NCBI RefSeq assembly: GCF_900199455.1 | Contig: NZ_FZQR01000007.1 | Location: forward strand, 248,001 to 312,000 | Reading direction: 5' to 3' | DNA: 64,000 bases | Source of the DNA: Mesorhizobium carmichaelinearum | GTDB taxonomy: Bacteria; Pseudomonadota; Alphaproteobacteria; Rhizobiales; Rhizobiaceae | Part shown: one piece after another, positions 39,489-47,978 of the stretch | Position numbering within the stretch: position 1 is the stretch's first letter | Layout: the number at the start of each line of letters is the position of its first letter | Notes under the pieces: generated by a model | Told to the model about the DNA's origin: nothing | Databases searched by the model: none | The model's input: only the letters and a program-made list of their open reading frames with translations | Translations under genes and position numbers: made by a program

Positions 39489-39947
39489 ATGGGTCTGCTG
39501 GCATCCCTGCTCTCGGGTTTCGCCTCGGGTGAAACCATCGCCGCCATACGTCGCGCACGTACGGCGGCCATCGTCTATGCGATAGCCGCTTTGGCGGCAC
39601 TTTGCGGCCTCGGCTTTCTGGTCGGGGCGGCCTATATCTGGGCCGCGGCCCGTTATGGATCATTCGCCGCGGCGCTTGGCTTCGGTGTCGGCTTCCTGGT
39701 GATCGCCGGCCTCGTTCTTCTGATCCATCGCTTGATGTCCGGCGCCCGCGCCCGCCGCGAGGCAAGGCGGCGCAGTGTCGACATGAAGGCGCTCGGCATC
39801 GCGGCCGCACTCGCCGTGCTGCCGACATTGCTCAGGGGAAAAGGCGGCCTCGGGGTCATTCTCGGCCCTGCCGTGGCGCTCGCCGCCTATGCCATCTACC
39901 GCGAGAATGTGAAGCCCGACGATCCGGATGGCGGGGAGGGGAAATAA
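39489..39947 (+). CDS. Holin-X/YqjE-like membrane protein
   Basis: 152 residues with two adjacent membrane helices in the first 90 residues (AAIVYAIAALAALCGLGFLV and FAAALGFGVGFLVIAGLVLL), then a basic linker and a third hydrophobic segment. This matches the phage_holin_3_6/YqjE group that follows yqjD-type genes. It lies 11 bp after the DUF883 gene. It is probably an envelope stress protein and not a true phage holin. Confidence 0.75.
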   Translation: MGLLASLLSGFASGETIAAIRRARTAAIVYAIAALAALCGLGFLVGAAYIWAAARYGSFAAALGFGVGFLVIAGLVLLIHRLMSGARARREARRRSVDMKALGIAAALAVLPTLLRGKGGLGVILGPAVALAAYAIYRENVKPDDPDGGEGK

Positions 39948-39972
39948 CGTCGCCGCTCCCGATTGTGGTCCG

Positions 39973-41505
39973 TCACTTGGACAGATCTTCCAACGGCATC
40001 GATATTTCGGCGAAGACGCCTTCCGGCCGGAATTCATGGGTCACTTCGCTTGAAATGACCTTGGCCAGGCTGCGGCGGATGAGGATCGAGCCGAAGCCGT
40101 GCCGCTGCGGCGGGGCGACTGCCGGTCCGCCGCTTTCGCGCCAGGTCAGCACCAGGCGACGGCCGCCCTTCCTGCCTTGTGTCTTCCAGTCGAGATCGAC
40201 CTTGCCCGATGCAATCGACAGCGATCCATATTGCAGGGCGTTGCTCGCCAGTTCGTGCAGGATAAGTCCGAGGCCGACGGCCTGGTCGGGCGACAGCAAA
40301 AAGTCGGCGCCGGAGATGGCGATGCGCGGCTGGTCGGCGGTGTCAAAAGGCCTGATCTCGATCTGGACGAGTTCGCGGATGCCGATGCCGCGCCACTCGC
40401 GGTCGGACAAGAGATTGTGGGCGATGCCCAGCGCCTGAAGCCGGGCGCCGAAGGCGTCGAGGAATTCGCTCGGCTGGCGGGCATGACGCACGGTCTGCGT
40501 CGCCAGCGCCTGGACGGTTGCCAGCGTGTTCTTGACGCGGTGGTTGAGCTCGCGCAGCAAAAGTCGTTGCCGCTCGTCGCCAAGCTTGCGTTCGGAAATG
40601 TCGTAGTTGACGCCGAAGATCAGCGTCGGCTTGCCGTCGCCGTCGCGCTCGATGACGCGGCCGCGCGTGGCCACCCAACGCGGCGGATGAAAGCCTTTCA
40701 CCCGGTATTCGCCGAAATAGTCGTCGCTGCCGGACAGGGCATCGCGAAAGCGGGTTTCGGTCTGGTAGACGTCGCGCGGATCGATGGCGGTCAGGATATC
40801 GCGCGCCCGCAGGCGGGTCGAGCGCGGCAGGTTGAACAGTTCCGACAGCCGGACATCGCATTCGATCATGTCGGTGCGGATATCCCATGCCCAGCTGGCA
40901 AGCGAGGCAGCGTCGAGCGCGATGGCACGCCGCTTTTCCTCGCGCGCCAGGGCGGCCTCGGCGATGGCGCCGCTGCGGGTCGCGTCCTTCAAGGTGAACA
41001 GGCTGGCGGCAAGGCCGGCCAGCGTCTTCAATTGATCGAGCTTGGCGCCGGAGGGATAGGCGTGCGGCTTGCGATCGAGCACGCACAGCGTGCCGATCCT
41101 GGCACCCGCCACCACCATCGGCGCGCCGGCATAGAAGCGCACATGATGCTTGCCGGTGACCAGCGGGTTGGTTTTGAAGCGCGGGTCCGTCGTCGCGTCC
41201 GTCACCACCATGGGATCGTCGCCGGCGGCGATGGCATGGGCACAGAAGGAAATGTCGGTCGCGGTCTCGATCTGGTCGAGGCCAAAGCACGACTTGAACC
41301 ATTGCCGCTCGAGATCGACCAGCGTGACCAGGGCGATCGGCGCCTGCATCACCGCCGCGGCAAGGCTGCTGATGCGGTCGAAATCCGGGTCGGCCGCCGT
41401 ATCCAGCATCTCGAGCCCATGCAGCACGGCCAGCCGGTCTTCGGCATTGACCGCAAGCGCCACCTCGGCTGGCAGGCTGGCCCCTATTTCCGCCTTGCTG
41501 TTCAC
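39973..41505 (-). CDS. GAF-PAS-HWE sensor histidine kinase
   Basis: About 510 residues from GTG 41505 (GGGGA upstream); the frame extends to 41586. A GAF domain (about 20-170, with ISFCAHAIAAGDDPMVVTDA and GTLCVLDRKP), a PAS domain with PAC motif (FRDALSGSDDYFGEYRVKG), then a HWE/HisKA_2 core: phosphoacceptor His in RELNHRVKNTLATV and N box LHELASNALQYGSL. Cytosolic. It is the third such kinase within 10 kb of phyR, and a candidate input to it. Confidence 0.88.
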   Translation of the reverse strand: MNSKAEIGASLPAEVALAVNAEDRLAVLHGLEMLDTAADPDFDRISSLAAAVMQAPIALVTLVDLERQWFKSCFGLDQIETATDISFCAHAIAAGDDPMVVTDATTDPRFKTNPLVTGKHHVRFYAGAPMVVAGARIGTLCVLDRKPHAYPSGAKLDQLKTLAGLAASLFTLKDATRSGAIAEAALAREEKRRAIALDAASLASWAWDIRTDMIECDVRLSELFNLPRSTRLRARDILTAIDPRDVYQTETRFRDALSGSDDYFGEYRVKGFHPPRWVATRGRVIERDGDGKPTLIFGVNYDISERKLGDERQRLLLRELNHRVKNTLATVQALATQTVRHARQPSEFLDAFGARLQALGIAHNLLSDREWRGIGIRELVQIEIRPFDTADQPRIAISGADFLLSPDQAVGLGLILHELASNALQYGSLSIASGKVDLDWKTQGRKGGRRLVLTWRESGGPAVAPPQRHGFGSILIRRSLAKVISSEVTHEFRPEGVFAEISMPLEDLSK

Positions 41506-41578
41506 CCCAATCCCCAAATGCCCATGCCGGTCTTCGCCGTCTTGCCGATCCATCGGCCGATGACAAGGTGGCATTCCC

Positions 41579-41603
41579 GGAACCATCCTAGCGAGGAACC
41601 GTT
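41579..41603 (+). promoter_or_regulatory. EcfG-type promoter for the 41661 gene
   Basis: GGAAC (41579-41583), 16 bp, CGTT (41600-41603), 57 bp before the start. Confidence 0.65.
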
Positions 41604-41660
41604 ACCCGACCGTGATTTGCTGAACGCGCCCACGGGCGTGGAGCGAAACAAGGACCGGCC

Positions 41661-41834
41661 ATGGCCAAGATCATTCCCGAGGACAAAGCGCGTCAGGGGC
41701 GGTGGGGCTGGCACGGCCTGCGCATCCTGATCGCCGCGCTGCTTCTGGCCTTTGCTGCCTGGGGCATCGCCGAAATCTACGGTGAGGCGACCAAGACACC
41801 AGCGACGCAGCAAGGAAGCGCGCCGAGCGGCTAG
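41661..41834 (+). CDS. 57-residue single-pass membrane protein
   Basis: The sequence begins MAKIIPEDKARQGRWGWHG, then a membrane helix (about 20-38, LRILIAALLLAFAAWGIAEI), then a short polar tail. AAGGA lies 6 bp before the ATG and an EcfG-type promoter upstream. Its TAG stop falls in the CTAG end of the adjacent repeat, as for the gene at 9562. Function unknown. Confidence 0.65.
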   Translation: MAKIIPEDKARQGRWGWHGLRILIAALLLAFAAWGIAEIYGEATKTPATQQGSAPSG

Positions 41835-41960
41835 AGCAATTCCAGGAAAAGTGTGAAGCGGTTTTCCCGGGAAAAGCGCGTAGCGCTTTCCCTTGGGAAT
41901 TGCGTCAAAACAAAGAGATAGAGCAGGTCGCCGTTTCGGTGAAACGGCGACCTGCTCTAG
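41831..41960 (-). repeat. Dispersed palindromic repeat, copy 5 (inverted)
   Basis: Full-length form in inverse orientation, from CTAGAGCAATTCCAGG to GGCGACCTGCTCTAG, with the inner palindrome AAGCGCGTAGCGCTT. Confidence 0.85.
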
Positions 41961-41989
41961 AGTTTCGGCCGTCATCGTTGGAGATCGCA

Positions 41990-42910
41990 TCAGGCGGCCT
42001 TTGCCTCGGCAATGCTGGCCGGCACCAGGACATTCAGCGCGCCGGGCCGGATTTCGATCGTCGTCTCACGCTCGAGCCCGACCAGTTCGCCATCCATGAC
42101 GGCGCGGAACTTTCTGCTGCCGGAATGGATTTTCAGGACGGTGCGGTCGGCCTGATGGATCTCGACATGTTCGTTGTCGCGCCATTTGCCGCGCGCCACA
42201 TTGAAGAGGAATTTCACCAGCTCGGCGCGCTGCTGCGCCACCGTGACATAGATGCCGAGCACGCCGCCCGATGGGTTGTCCGCATAAGGCAGATGGCCTT
42301 CACCGAACAGATTGTTGGTGACGCCGATGCCTGAGATGCGCGCCGTCATCTCAGCCTTGCCGATAGTGAGCGTGACGTTCATCGCCGGCGGGTTCTTGAT
42401 TGTCGCCCATGCCGCCTTGGCCGAAGCTCCGATCTTGCCCAGGCGCGAGCCGAATTCCATTCCCTGGCGCAGCTGCACCATCTTGGCATGCATGCCGATC
42501 GAGAATTGATGAACGAAGGGCCGGCCGTTGGCGGTGGCCATGTCGACGGCGATGATCTCACCGTCGGCGAAGGATTTCAGCGCGGCATCGAGCGACTGCG
42601 GAATGCCGAGGCCACGCGCGAACAGGTTCATGGTGCCGGCCGGCAAGATGGCAAGCGCCTTCTTCTTGCCCATCAGCCTCGCGGCCGCCGCTGAAATGGT
42701 TCCGTCACCGCCGGCGGCCAGCACGACATCGACGGCACGGCGCGAAGCGGCGCTGTCGAGGCTTTCCACCACATCCTTGCCGGCAACCACGTCAATGCTC
42801 AAGGAATGGCCTGCGGCTTCCAGCGTCTGACGCATCCTGTCGGAGAAGGCGGCGAGGTCGGTGGTGCGTAAGGTGCCGCCATCCCGGTTCAGCACCGCTG
42901 CAAATTTCAT
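41990..42910 (-). CDS. Diacylglycerol/lipid kinase-like protein
   Basis: 306 residues from ATG 42910; the longer frame is unsupported. DAGK catalytic domain: VVLAAGGDGTISAAAARL with the GGDGT ATP site, LPAGTMNLFARGLGIP, and a C-terminal beta domain. It phosphorylates a lipid (diacylglycerol, sphingoid or similar). An EcfG-type promoter (42968-42992) lies upstream, divergent from a second one serving the PRC-barrel gene. Confidence 0.85.
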   Translation of the reverse strand: MKFAAVLNRDGGTLRTTDLAAFSDRMRQTLEAAGHSLSIDVVAGKDVVESLDSAASRRAVDVVLAAGGDGTISAAAARLMGKKKALAILPAGTMNLFARGLGIPQSLDAALKSFADGEIIAVDMATANGRPFVHQFSIGMHAKMVQLRQGMEFGSRLGKIGASAKAAWATIKNPPAMNVTLTIGKAEMTARISGIGVTNNLFGEGHLPYADNPSGGVLGIYVTVAQQRAELVKFLFNVARGKWRDNEHVEIHQADRTVLKIHSGSRKFRAVMDGELVGLERETTIEIRPGALNVLVPASIAEAKAA

Positions 42911-42967
42911 GCCCCGCTCCGTCGTGTCGGTCCAAAACGGGCCGGACGTGCCCAGCCGAAGGCTGAA

Positions 42968-42992
42968 ACGTGGCGAAGCTGTAAAGGTTCCG
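42968..42992 (-). promoter_or_regulatory. EcfG-type promoter for the lipid kinase gene
   Basis: On the minus strand GGAAC (42992-42988), 16 bp, CGTT (42971-42968). Confidence 0.7.
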
Positions 42993-43079
42993 TTGGAAGG
43001 GTGCAATTCGGCGCGTGTTCTCCGGCCGCCGCGCAACTGCTCCGTGCTTTTTGACTGAGACATCCACCCCAATTTTGTC

Positions 43080-43104
43080 GGAACAACAGCATGGTCACGA
43101 CGTT
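43080..43104 (+). promoter_or_regulatory. EcfG-type promoter for the PRC-barrel gene
   Basis: GGAAC (43080-43084), 16 bp, CGTT (43101-43104), 90 bp before the start. Confidence 0.65.
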
Positions 43105-43194
43105 GTGAACCCGTGGAGATGCCGCGTCCGATCTTCCCAGCGACGGTTCGACAGGATGCGGCGTGCACGAAATCACACAGCAGGAGAGACCATC

Positions 43195-44493
43195 ATGATC
43201 CGCACCCTTTTAGCCACGACCGCACTCGCAACGTTGATCGCGACGGGCGCCTTGGCGCAGACCGCGACGACCCCTGCACCGGCCGCCGCACCATCCGTCC
43301 AGGAGCCTGCGGCCACAGCTCCAATGCCTCGTGCCGAAGGCAGCATCGTCACCAACATCATCGGCGAATCCGTCTATAACGGCACCGGTGACGATGCCGA
43401 GAACATCGGCAAGGTCAGCGATGTCGTTTTCGACAAGGACGGCATGGCGAAATCGGTTGTCATCGGCGTCGGCGGCTTCCTTGGCGTTGGCACAAAGAAC
43501 GTCGCCTTTGACTACGACAAGCTGCAATGGGCCGAGAAGAACGGCGATCGCTGGCTGGTTGCCCAGACCACCAAGGACGAGCTGACGGCGCATCCGGAAT
43601 TCGACAGCAAGCTCTATGGGCCCGCGCCGGCCCCCGCCACTTCGCCGGATGCGGCAGCCCCTACGGCGCCTGCGACGACGGATACCGCGCAGGCACCTGC
43701 CACCGCCCCGGCAGAGCCGGTGAAGCGTGCCGACGGCAACCTCGCCACCAACATCATTGGCGAGACCGTCTATAACGGCAGCGGCGATGACGCGCAGAAT
43801 ATCGGCAGCGTCAACGACATCGTGCTGAACAACGAAGGCAAGGCGGAATCGCTGGTCATCGGCGTTGGCGGCTTCCTTGGCCTCGGTGCCAAGAATGTCA
43901 GCTATGATTTCAGCAAGGCGCAGTGGGCGGAGAAGAACGGCGACCGCTGGCTGGTGGCGCAGACCACCAAGGAAGAGCTGCAGGCGCAGCCAGATTTCAA
44001 CCGCAAGGCCTATGACCCGGTGCCGGCAACGACTGCATCCAACGAACCGGCGGCAACCGCTCCGGCCGCTCCTGCTGCCGCTCCGGCCGACAAGACAGCT
44101 GCTACGCCTGATGCCATCGCCCCTGATCAGACTCAGACGGCTGCCATCGACAAGTCGACGCTGACGGCGATGCCGGTTGGCGAAATCAGAGGTGACGATC
44201 TGAAGGGTGCGACGGTCTACGGCGCCAACGACGCCAAGGTCGGGGAGATCGGCGATGTCGTGCTGACGCCCGACAAGAAGACCGACGCGGTGATCGTCAA
44301 TGTCGGAGGCTTCCTTGGCATTGGCGAGAAGGAGGTGGCGGTCGGCCTGGATAATCTCAAATTCATGACCGACAAGGACGGCAAGAAATATCTCTACACC
44401 ACCTTCACCAAGGAACAGCTCGAGGCACAGCCTGCCTATGACAAGGGCAGCTATGCCGAGAAGCGCGACCAGCAGCGGTTGATTGTGCAGTAG
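43195..44493 (+). CDS. Exported protein with three PRC-barrel domains
   Basis: 432 residues with a signal peptide (1-22, ending ALA-Q). Three PRC-barrel repeats of about 85 residues are joined by Pro/Ala/Thr-rich linkers. Each has the pattern IGxVxDVV...GVGGFLGxGxKxV (GVGGFLGVGTKNV, GVGGFLGLGAKNV, NVGGFLGIGEKEV). The first two repeats are nearly identical, indicating recent internal duplication. AGGAGAG precedes the ATG. Periplasmic; such proteins are stress-linked in rhizobia. The stop lies in a tandem-repeat array. Confidence 0.88.
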   Translation: MIRTLLATTALATLIATGALAQTATTPAPAAAPSVQEPAATAPMPRAEGSIVTNIIGESVYNGTGDDAENIGKVSDVVFDKDGMAKSVVIGVGGFLGVGTKNVAFDYDKLQWAEKNGDRWLVAQTTKDELTAHPEFDSKLYGPAPAPATSPDAAAPTAPATTDTAQAPATAPAEPVKRADGNLATNIIGETVYNGSGDDAQNIGSVNDIVLNNEGKAESLVIGVGGFLGLGAKNVSYDFSKAQWAEKNGDRWLVAQTTKEELQAQPDFNRKAYDPVPATTASNEPAATAPAAPAAAPADKTAATPDAIAPDQTQTAAIDKSTLTAMPVGEIRGDDLKGATVYGANDAKVGEIGDVVLTPDKKTDAVIVNVGGFLGIGEKEVAVGLDNLKFMTDKDGKKYLYTTFTKEQLEAQPAYDKGSYAEKRDQQRLIVQ

Positions 44494-44632
44494 GGCAGTA
44501 GGGCAGTAGGGCAGTAGGGCAGTAGGGCAGTAGGGCAGTAGGGCAGTAGGGCAGTAGGGCAGTAGGGTGCGGCGTCGGTGCCGGTATATCCAAACACACT
44601 GCCTTACTGCCTTACTCCCTTATTGCCTTACT
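44488..44632. repeat. 10 tandem 8-bp repeats plus a diverged inverted array
   Basis: CAGTAGGG is repeated ten times without change (44488-44567). After 31 bp, four diverged inverse copies (CTTACTGC-like, 44599-44632) follow. The first unit contains the PRC gene's stop and the inverse array encodes the last codons of the convergent sulfatase. The two arrays can pair as a hairpin, so the structure may end both transcripts. Copy number is likely variable. Confidence 0.9.
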
Positions 44633-46177
44633 CACATGTCCCGCCACGCCAGTTTCCGTCAACTCCGCCAGCGCCAGTGACTGGTCGAGATGTTCGGCCC
44701 GCCAGGCGAGAAGCCGCTCGGCGAATTCAAGACGGGTGGACAGATGCGCGGGGCTGGTGGCGAGGTTGGTCAGTTCGCCAGGGTCGGTCTCGACGTTGAA
44801 AAGCAGGGGTGGCAAGCCGCCGCCAAAATGCACGTATTTGAATTTTTTGGTGCGGATGACAGCCAGGTTGCACTGGCGCGAGGCAATGCCGAAATGCGTT
44901 TCGGCCTCGCCATCCGCGATCGAGCGGAAATCGAACTCCCAATGCGCGGCGTCGCGCCAGATGGCGGGGGTTCCGCCGCTCAGGAATGGTTTCAGCGACC
45001 ATCCGTCGAGATGCGGTTCGGGGGGCTCGCCAAGCAGGTCTATAAGTGTGGGCAAGATGTCTACCGCTTCGGTGAAGCGATCCACCGTGCTGCCGGCAGC
45101 CTTGCCATGCCGCGGATCGCGAATGATCAGCGGGATGTGGTAGCTGCCGTCGAAGTAGCCGCCCTTGCCCAGCATGAAATGGTCGCCCATCATCTCGGCG
45201 TGGTCCGAGGTGAGGACAATGATTGTGTCGTCCCACGCGCCCGAAGCCTTGAGCGCCTGCCATATCAGGCCAAGCTGTGCGTCGACCTCCGAGATCATGC
45301 CGTAATAAATCGCCCGGATGCGGCGGAAATCATCCTCGCTCCAGTCGTGCACTTTGCCTGCGGCGCCGGGGCGGAACTTGGCGCGTTTCTGCCGGCTGAG
45401 ATCATAGGCGAGATAGGGATGGCTTTGCGCTTCGGCCCGCCAGCTCTCCGCACGGTGAAAGGCCGGGCCGTCGGCTGGATCGTATTGTGTGTTGTAGGGC
45501 TCCGGTACGATGAACGGTGGATGCGGGCTGATGAAGGAGAGATGCGCGAACCAGGGCGTGGCTTGCTCCTGCTCGCCAAGCCAACGGCGGAACTCGCCGA
45601 CAAGGAAAGCCGCCGGCGTATGGTCTTTCGAATAGATCGGCGGTGCCTCGGTCACGGCGTCGCCGCTGTCGTCCTCGTCTACGGGACGGTGGATGCCTGG
45701 AAATCCGGCGCTGGCATCGATGCCCTGCTGCTTCAGCCAGGACAGCCACTGCTTCTGGTGCTCCGGCAGCAGCTGGCGCGCCGTGAATCCCGGCAGCACG
45801 CCTTCATAGCTTTTCAGCCTTGGATCACGGGGTGCCAGCAGGCGTGGATCGAGCGACACGTCGGTATAGCCGAACAGCGTCGGATCGTAGCCGATGCTGC
45901 GCGCGTGCTGCGCGATGTTGCCATGACGGGCGTCGAGCGGTGAGCCGTTGCGGCAGACGCGGTTGTTCATCTGGTAGAGGCCGGTGTAGAGGCAGGCGCG
46001 CGCCGGTGAACAGGGTGCGGCGCCGCCATAGTGGCGCTTAAACAGCACGCCCTCGGCGGCCAGCGCGTCGGCGTTCGGCGTCTTCACCACGGGATGGCCG
46101 GCAGCCGACAGGCAATCACCGCGCCACTGGTCGCAAGTGATCAGGAGAACATTCGGGCGCCTGGCTTTTCCTGTCAC
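44612..46177 (-). CDS. Sulfatase / phosphonate monoester hydrolase-like enzyme
   Basis: 521 residues, alkaline-phosphatase superfamily. Metal site VLLITCDQWRGDCL, nucleophile region CSPARACLYTGLYQMNNR with Cys56 in CxPxR (convertible to formylglycine), and the second metal site LTSDHAEMMGDH. The motif order and the QMNNR/PRD segments resemble rhizobial phosphonate monoester hydrolases as much as arylsulfatases, so the substrate is open. Its C-terminal residues (SKAIRE) are encoded by the degenerate inverse repeat. Confidence 0.85.
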   Translation of the reverse strand: MTGKARRPNVLLITCDQWRGDCLSAAGHPVVKTPNADALAAEGVLFKRHYGGAAPCSPARACLYTGLYQMNNRVCRNGSPLDARHGNIAQHARSIGYDPTLFGYTDVSLDPRLLAPRDPRLKSYEGVLPGFTARQLLPEHQKQWLSWLKQQGIDASAGFPGIHRPVDEDDSGDAVTEAPPIYSKDHTPAAFLVGEFRRWLGEQEQATPWFAHLSFISPHPPFIVPEPYNTQYDPADGPAFHRAESWRAEAQSHPYLAYDLSRQKRAKFRPGAAGKVHDWSEDDFRRIRAIYYGMISEVDAQLGLIWQALKASGAWDDTIIVLTSDHAEMMGDHFMLGKGGYFDGSYHIPLIIRDPRHGKAAGSTVDRFTEAVDILPTLIDLLGEPPEPHLDGWSLKPFLSGGTPAIWRDAAHWEFDFRSIADGEAETHFGIASRQCNLAVIRTKKFKYVHFGGGLPPLLFNVETDPGELTNLATSPAHLSTRLEFAERLLAWRAEHLDQSLALAELTETGVAGHVSKAIRE

Positions 46178-46403
46178 TCGCGATACCTTTCGCTGGTTGG
46201 TCGAATGCCATTCATGGAACCGATTTCCATCAAGGGCGCAAGACCGCCCGTGTTAGTCGATTGGTGAACAAATTTCTTTCCATCGTTCACTTTTACAGCA
46301 CAGTCCATTCTGTGTTTGCCGCCTTTGCCGCAAGCGGCCGTGTCCTCATATTGGCGTGGAAAGCGGCGAGGGCCGCACAAACACCAAGGGAAGGAGCAAG
46401 ACA

Positions 46404-47336
46404 ATGCTCGACCAGATCAAGGGCCTGCATCACGTCACCTCGATGGCCAGGGATGCGCGCCAGAACAATGATTTCTTCACCCACAAGCTCGGCCTGCGCC
46501 GGGTCAAAAAGACAGTCAATTTCGACGCGCCCGACGTCTACCACCTCTATTATGGCGACGAGGCCGGCACGCCGGGTTCGGTTATGACCTATTTTCCGTT
46601 TCCCAACATCGGCAAGGGCCGTCACGGCGTCGGCGAAGTCGGCACCACGGTCTACTCGGTGCCGGAAGACACGCTCGCCTATTGGGAAAAGCGCTTCGCC
46701 GACGAAGGTGTGAGCGGTGTTTCCCGCGAGGAGAGTTTCGGTGAGAAGCGGCTCAGATTTGCCGGTCCTGACGGCGACGGTTTCGCGCTTGTCGAGGACA
46801 AGGCCGATAGCAGAACGCCATGGGCCAAAGGCGGCATCCCGACTGACGAGGCGATCCGCGGCTTTCACTCGGTTTCGCTCAGGCTGAAGGATGGCGGCGC
46901 CACCGAGGAGCTGTTGAAATTCATGGGCTACGAGGAAGTCGACAAATCGGGCAATGTCAGACGGCTTGCCATGAAGAACGGCAATGGTGCCGATGTCGTC
47001 GACATCGAATCGCTGCCGACCGCAGCCTTCGCCGATCTCGGCGCCGGCTCGGTCCACCACGTCGCCTTCGCCGTCGAGAACCGCGCCAAGCAGCTCGAAG
47101 TGCGCAAGGCGTTGATGGACACAGGCTATGGGGTGACGCCGGTGATCGACCGCGACTATTTCTGGGCGATCTATTTCCGCACGCCGGGCGGCGTGCTGTT
47201 CGAAGTCGCCACCAATGAGCCGGGGTTCGACAGGGATGAGGACACCGCGCATCTGGGCGAAGCGCTGAAGCTGCCGACGCAGCACCAGCATTTGCGGCCC
47301 TATCTCGAACAGCACCTGCAGAAGCTGGAAGGCTAA
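46404..47336 (+). CDS. Ring-cleaving dioxygenase, MhqO-like
   Basis: 310 residues, two VOC modules: GLHHVTSMARDARQNNDFF and GSVHHVAFAVENRAK supply His ligands, and GVLFEVATNEPGF the Glu. This is the MhqO type, which opens hydroquinones or catechols. GGAAGGAG lies before the ATG at 46404. The next gene is MhqD-like, 4 bp away, and a GNAT gene follows: a quinone-detoxification operon. Confidence 0.88.
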   Translation: MLDQIKGLHHVTSMARDARQNNDFFTHKLGLRRVKKTVNFDAPDVYHLYYGDEAGTPGSVMTYFPFPNIGKGRHGVGEVGTTVYSVPEDTLAYWEKRFADEGVSGVSREESFGEKRLRFAGPDGDGFALVEDKADSRTPWAKGGIPTDEAIRGFHSVSLRLKDGGATEELLKFMGYEEVDKSGNVRRLAMKNGNGADVVDIESLPTAAFADLGAGSVHHVAFAVENRAKQLEVRKALMDTGYGVTPVIDRDYFWAIYFRTPGGVLFEVATNEPGFDRDEDTAHLGEALKLPTQHQHLRPYLEQHLQKLEG

Positions 47337-47340
47337 GACC

Positions 47341-47976
47341 ATGAGCAAGGACGCTTACATCCACAAGGTGCTGCCCGGTTCGCCGGGCGGTCCCTTACTT
47401 TTCGTCTTCCACGGCACCGGCGGTGACGAGAGCCAGCTTCTGTCGCCAGGGCGCGATCTCGTGCCCCAGGCCACCATCATCTCGCCACGCGGCGATGTGT
47501 CCGAATACGGTGCGGCGCGCTTCTTTCGTCGCACCGGCGAGGGTGTCTACGACATGGACGATCTGGCGCGGGCAACGGACAGGATGGTGGCCTTCGTCAA
47601 GGCGCATGTCGACGCGGCCCATGTCGGGGCGGCAAAGCCCTCGGCGGTGCTTGGCCTCGGCTATTCCAACGGTGCCAACATACTGGCCTCGGTGGTGTTC
47701 GCCGAGCCCGGGCTGTTCGACGCCACGGTGCTGATGCATCCGCTGATCCCGTTCGAGCCGCAGGTCAAGGGCAGCCTCGCCGGCCGCCACATGCTGCTGA
47801 CCGCCGGCAAGCGCGATCCGATCTGTCCGCCGAACCTGACGACGCGGCTTGAGGCCTATTTGCGTGCCGATGGTGCCGATGTCACAGTGGAATGGCACGA
47901 AGGCGGGCACGAGGTGCGGCCAAATGAAATCGAGGCGGCCCGGCGGCTCTTTGCCGGTGTCGCTCAAGGAGTTTAG
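47341..47976 (+). CDS. Alpha/beta hydrolase (MhqD-like carboxylesterase)
   Basis: 211 residues. FVFHGTGGDE forms the oxyanion region, GYSNGAN the GxSxG nucleophile elbow, then GKRDPICPP (Asp) and EGGHEV (His). This is the phospholipase/carboxylesterase fold of MhqD, often paired with MhqO. Cytosolic. It may hydrolyse the ring-cleavage product. Confidence 0.88.
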   Translation: MSKDAYIHKVLPGSPGGPLLFVFHGTGGDESQLLSPGRDLVPQATIISPRGDVSEYGAARFFRRTGEGVYDMDDLARATDRMVAFVKAHVDAAHVGAAKPSAVLGLGYSNGANILASVVFAEPGLFDATVLMHPLIPFEPQVKGSLAGRHMLLTAGKRDPICPPNLTTRLEAYLRADGADVTVEWHEGGHEVRPNEIEAARRLFAGVAQGV

Positions 47977-47978
47977 AC

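Noticed and set aside
39489..39947. Prophage holin in the stress region
   Set aside because: It is paired with a DUF883 gene and driven from an EcfG-type promoter, as in yqjD-yqjE-type operons; no phage genes are adjacent.
44488..44632. Tandem array as a possible CRISPR
   Set aside because: Units are 8 bp with no spacers, and no cas genes are nearby.
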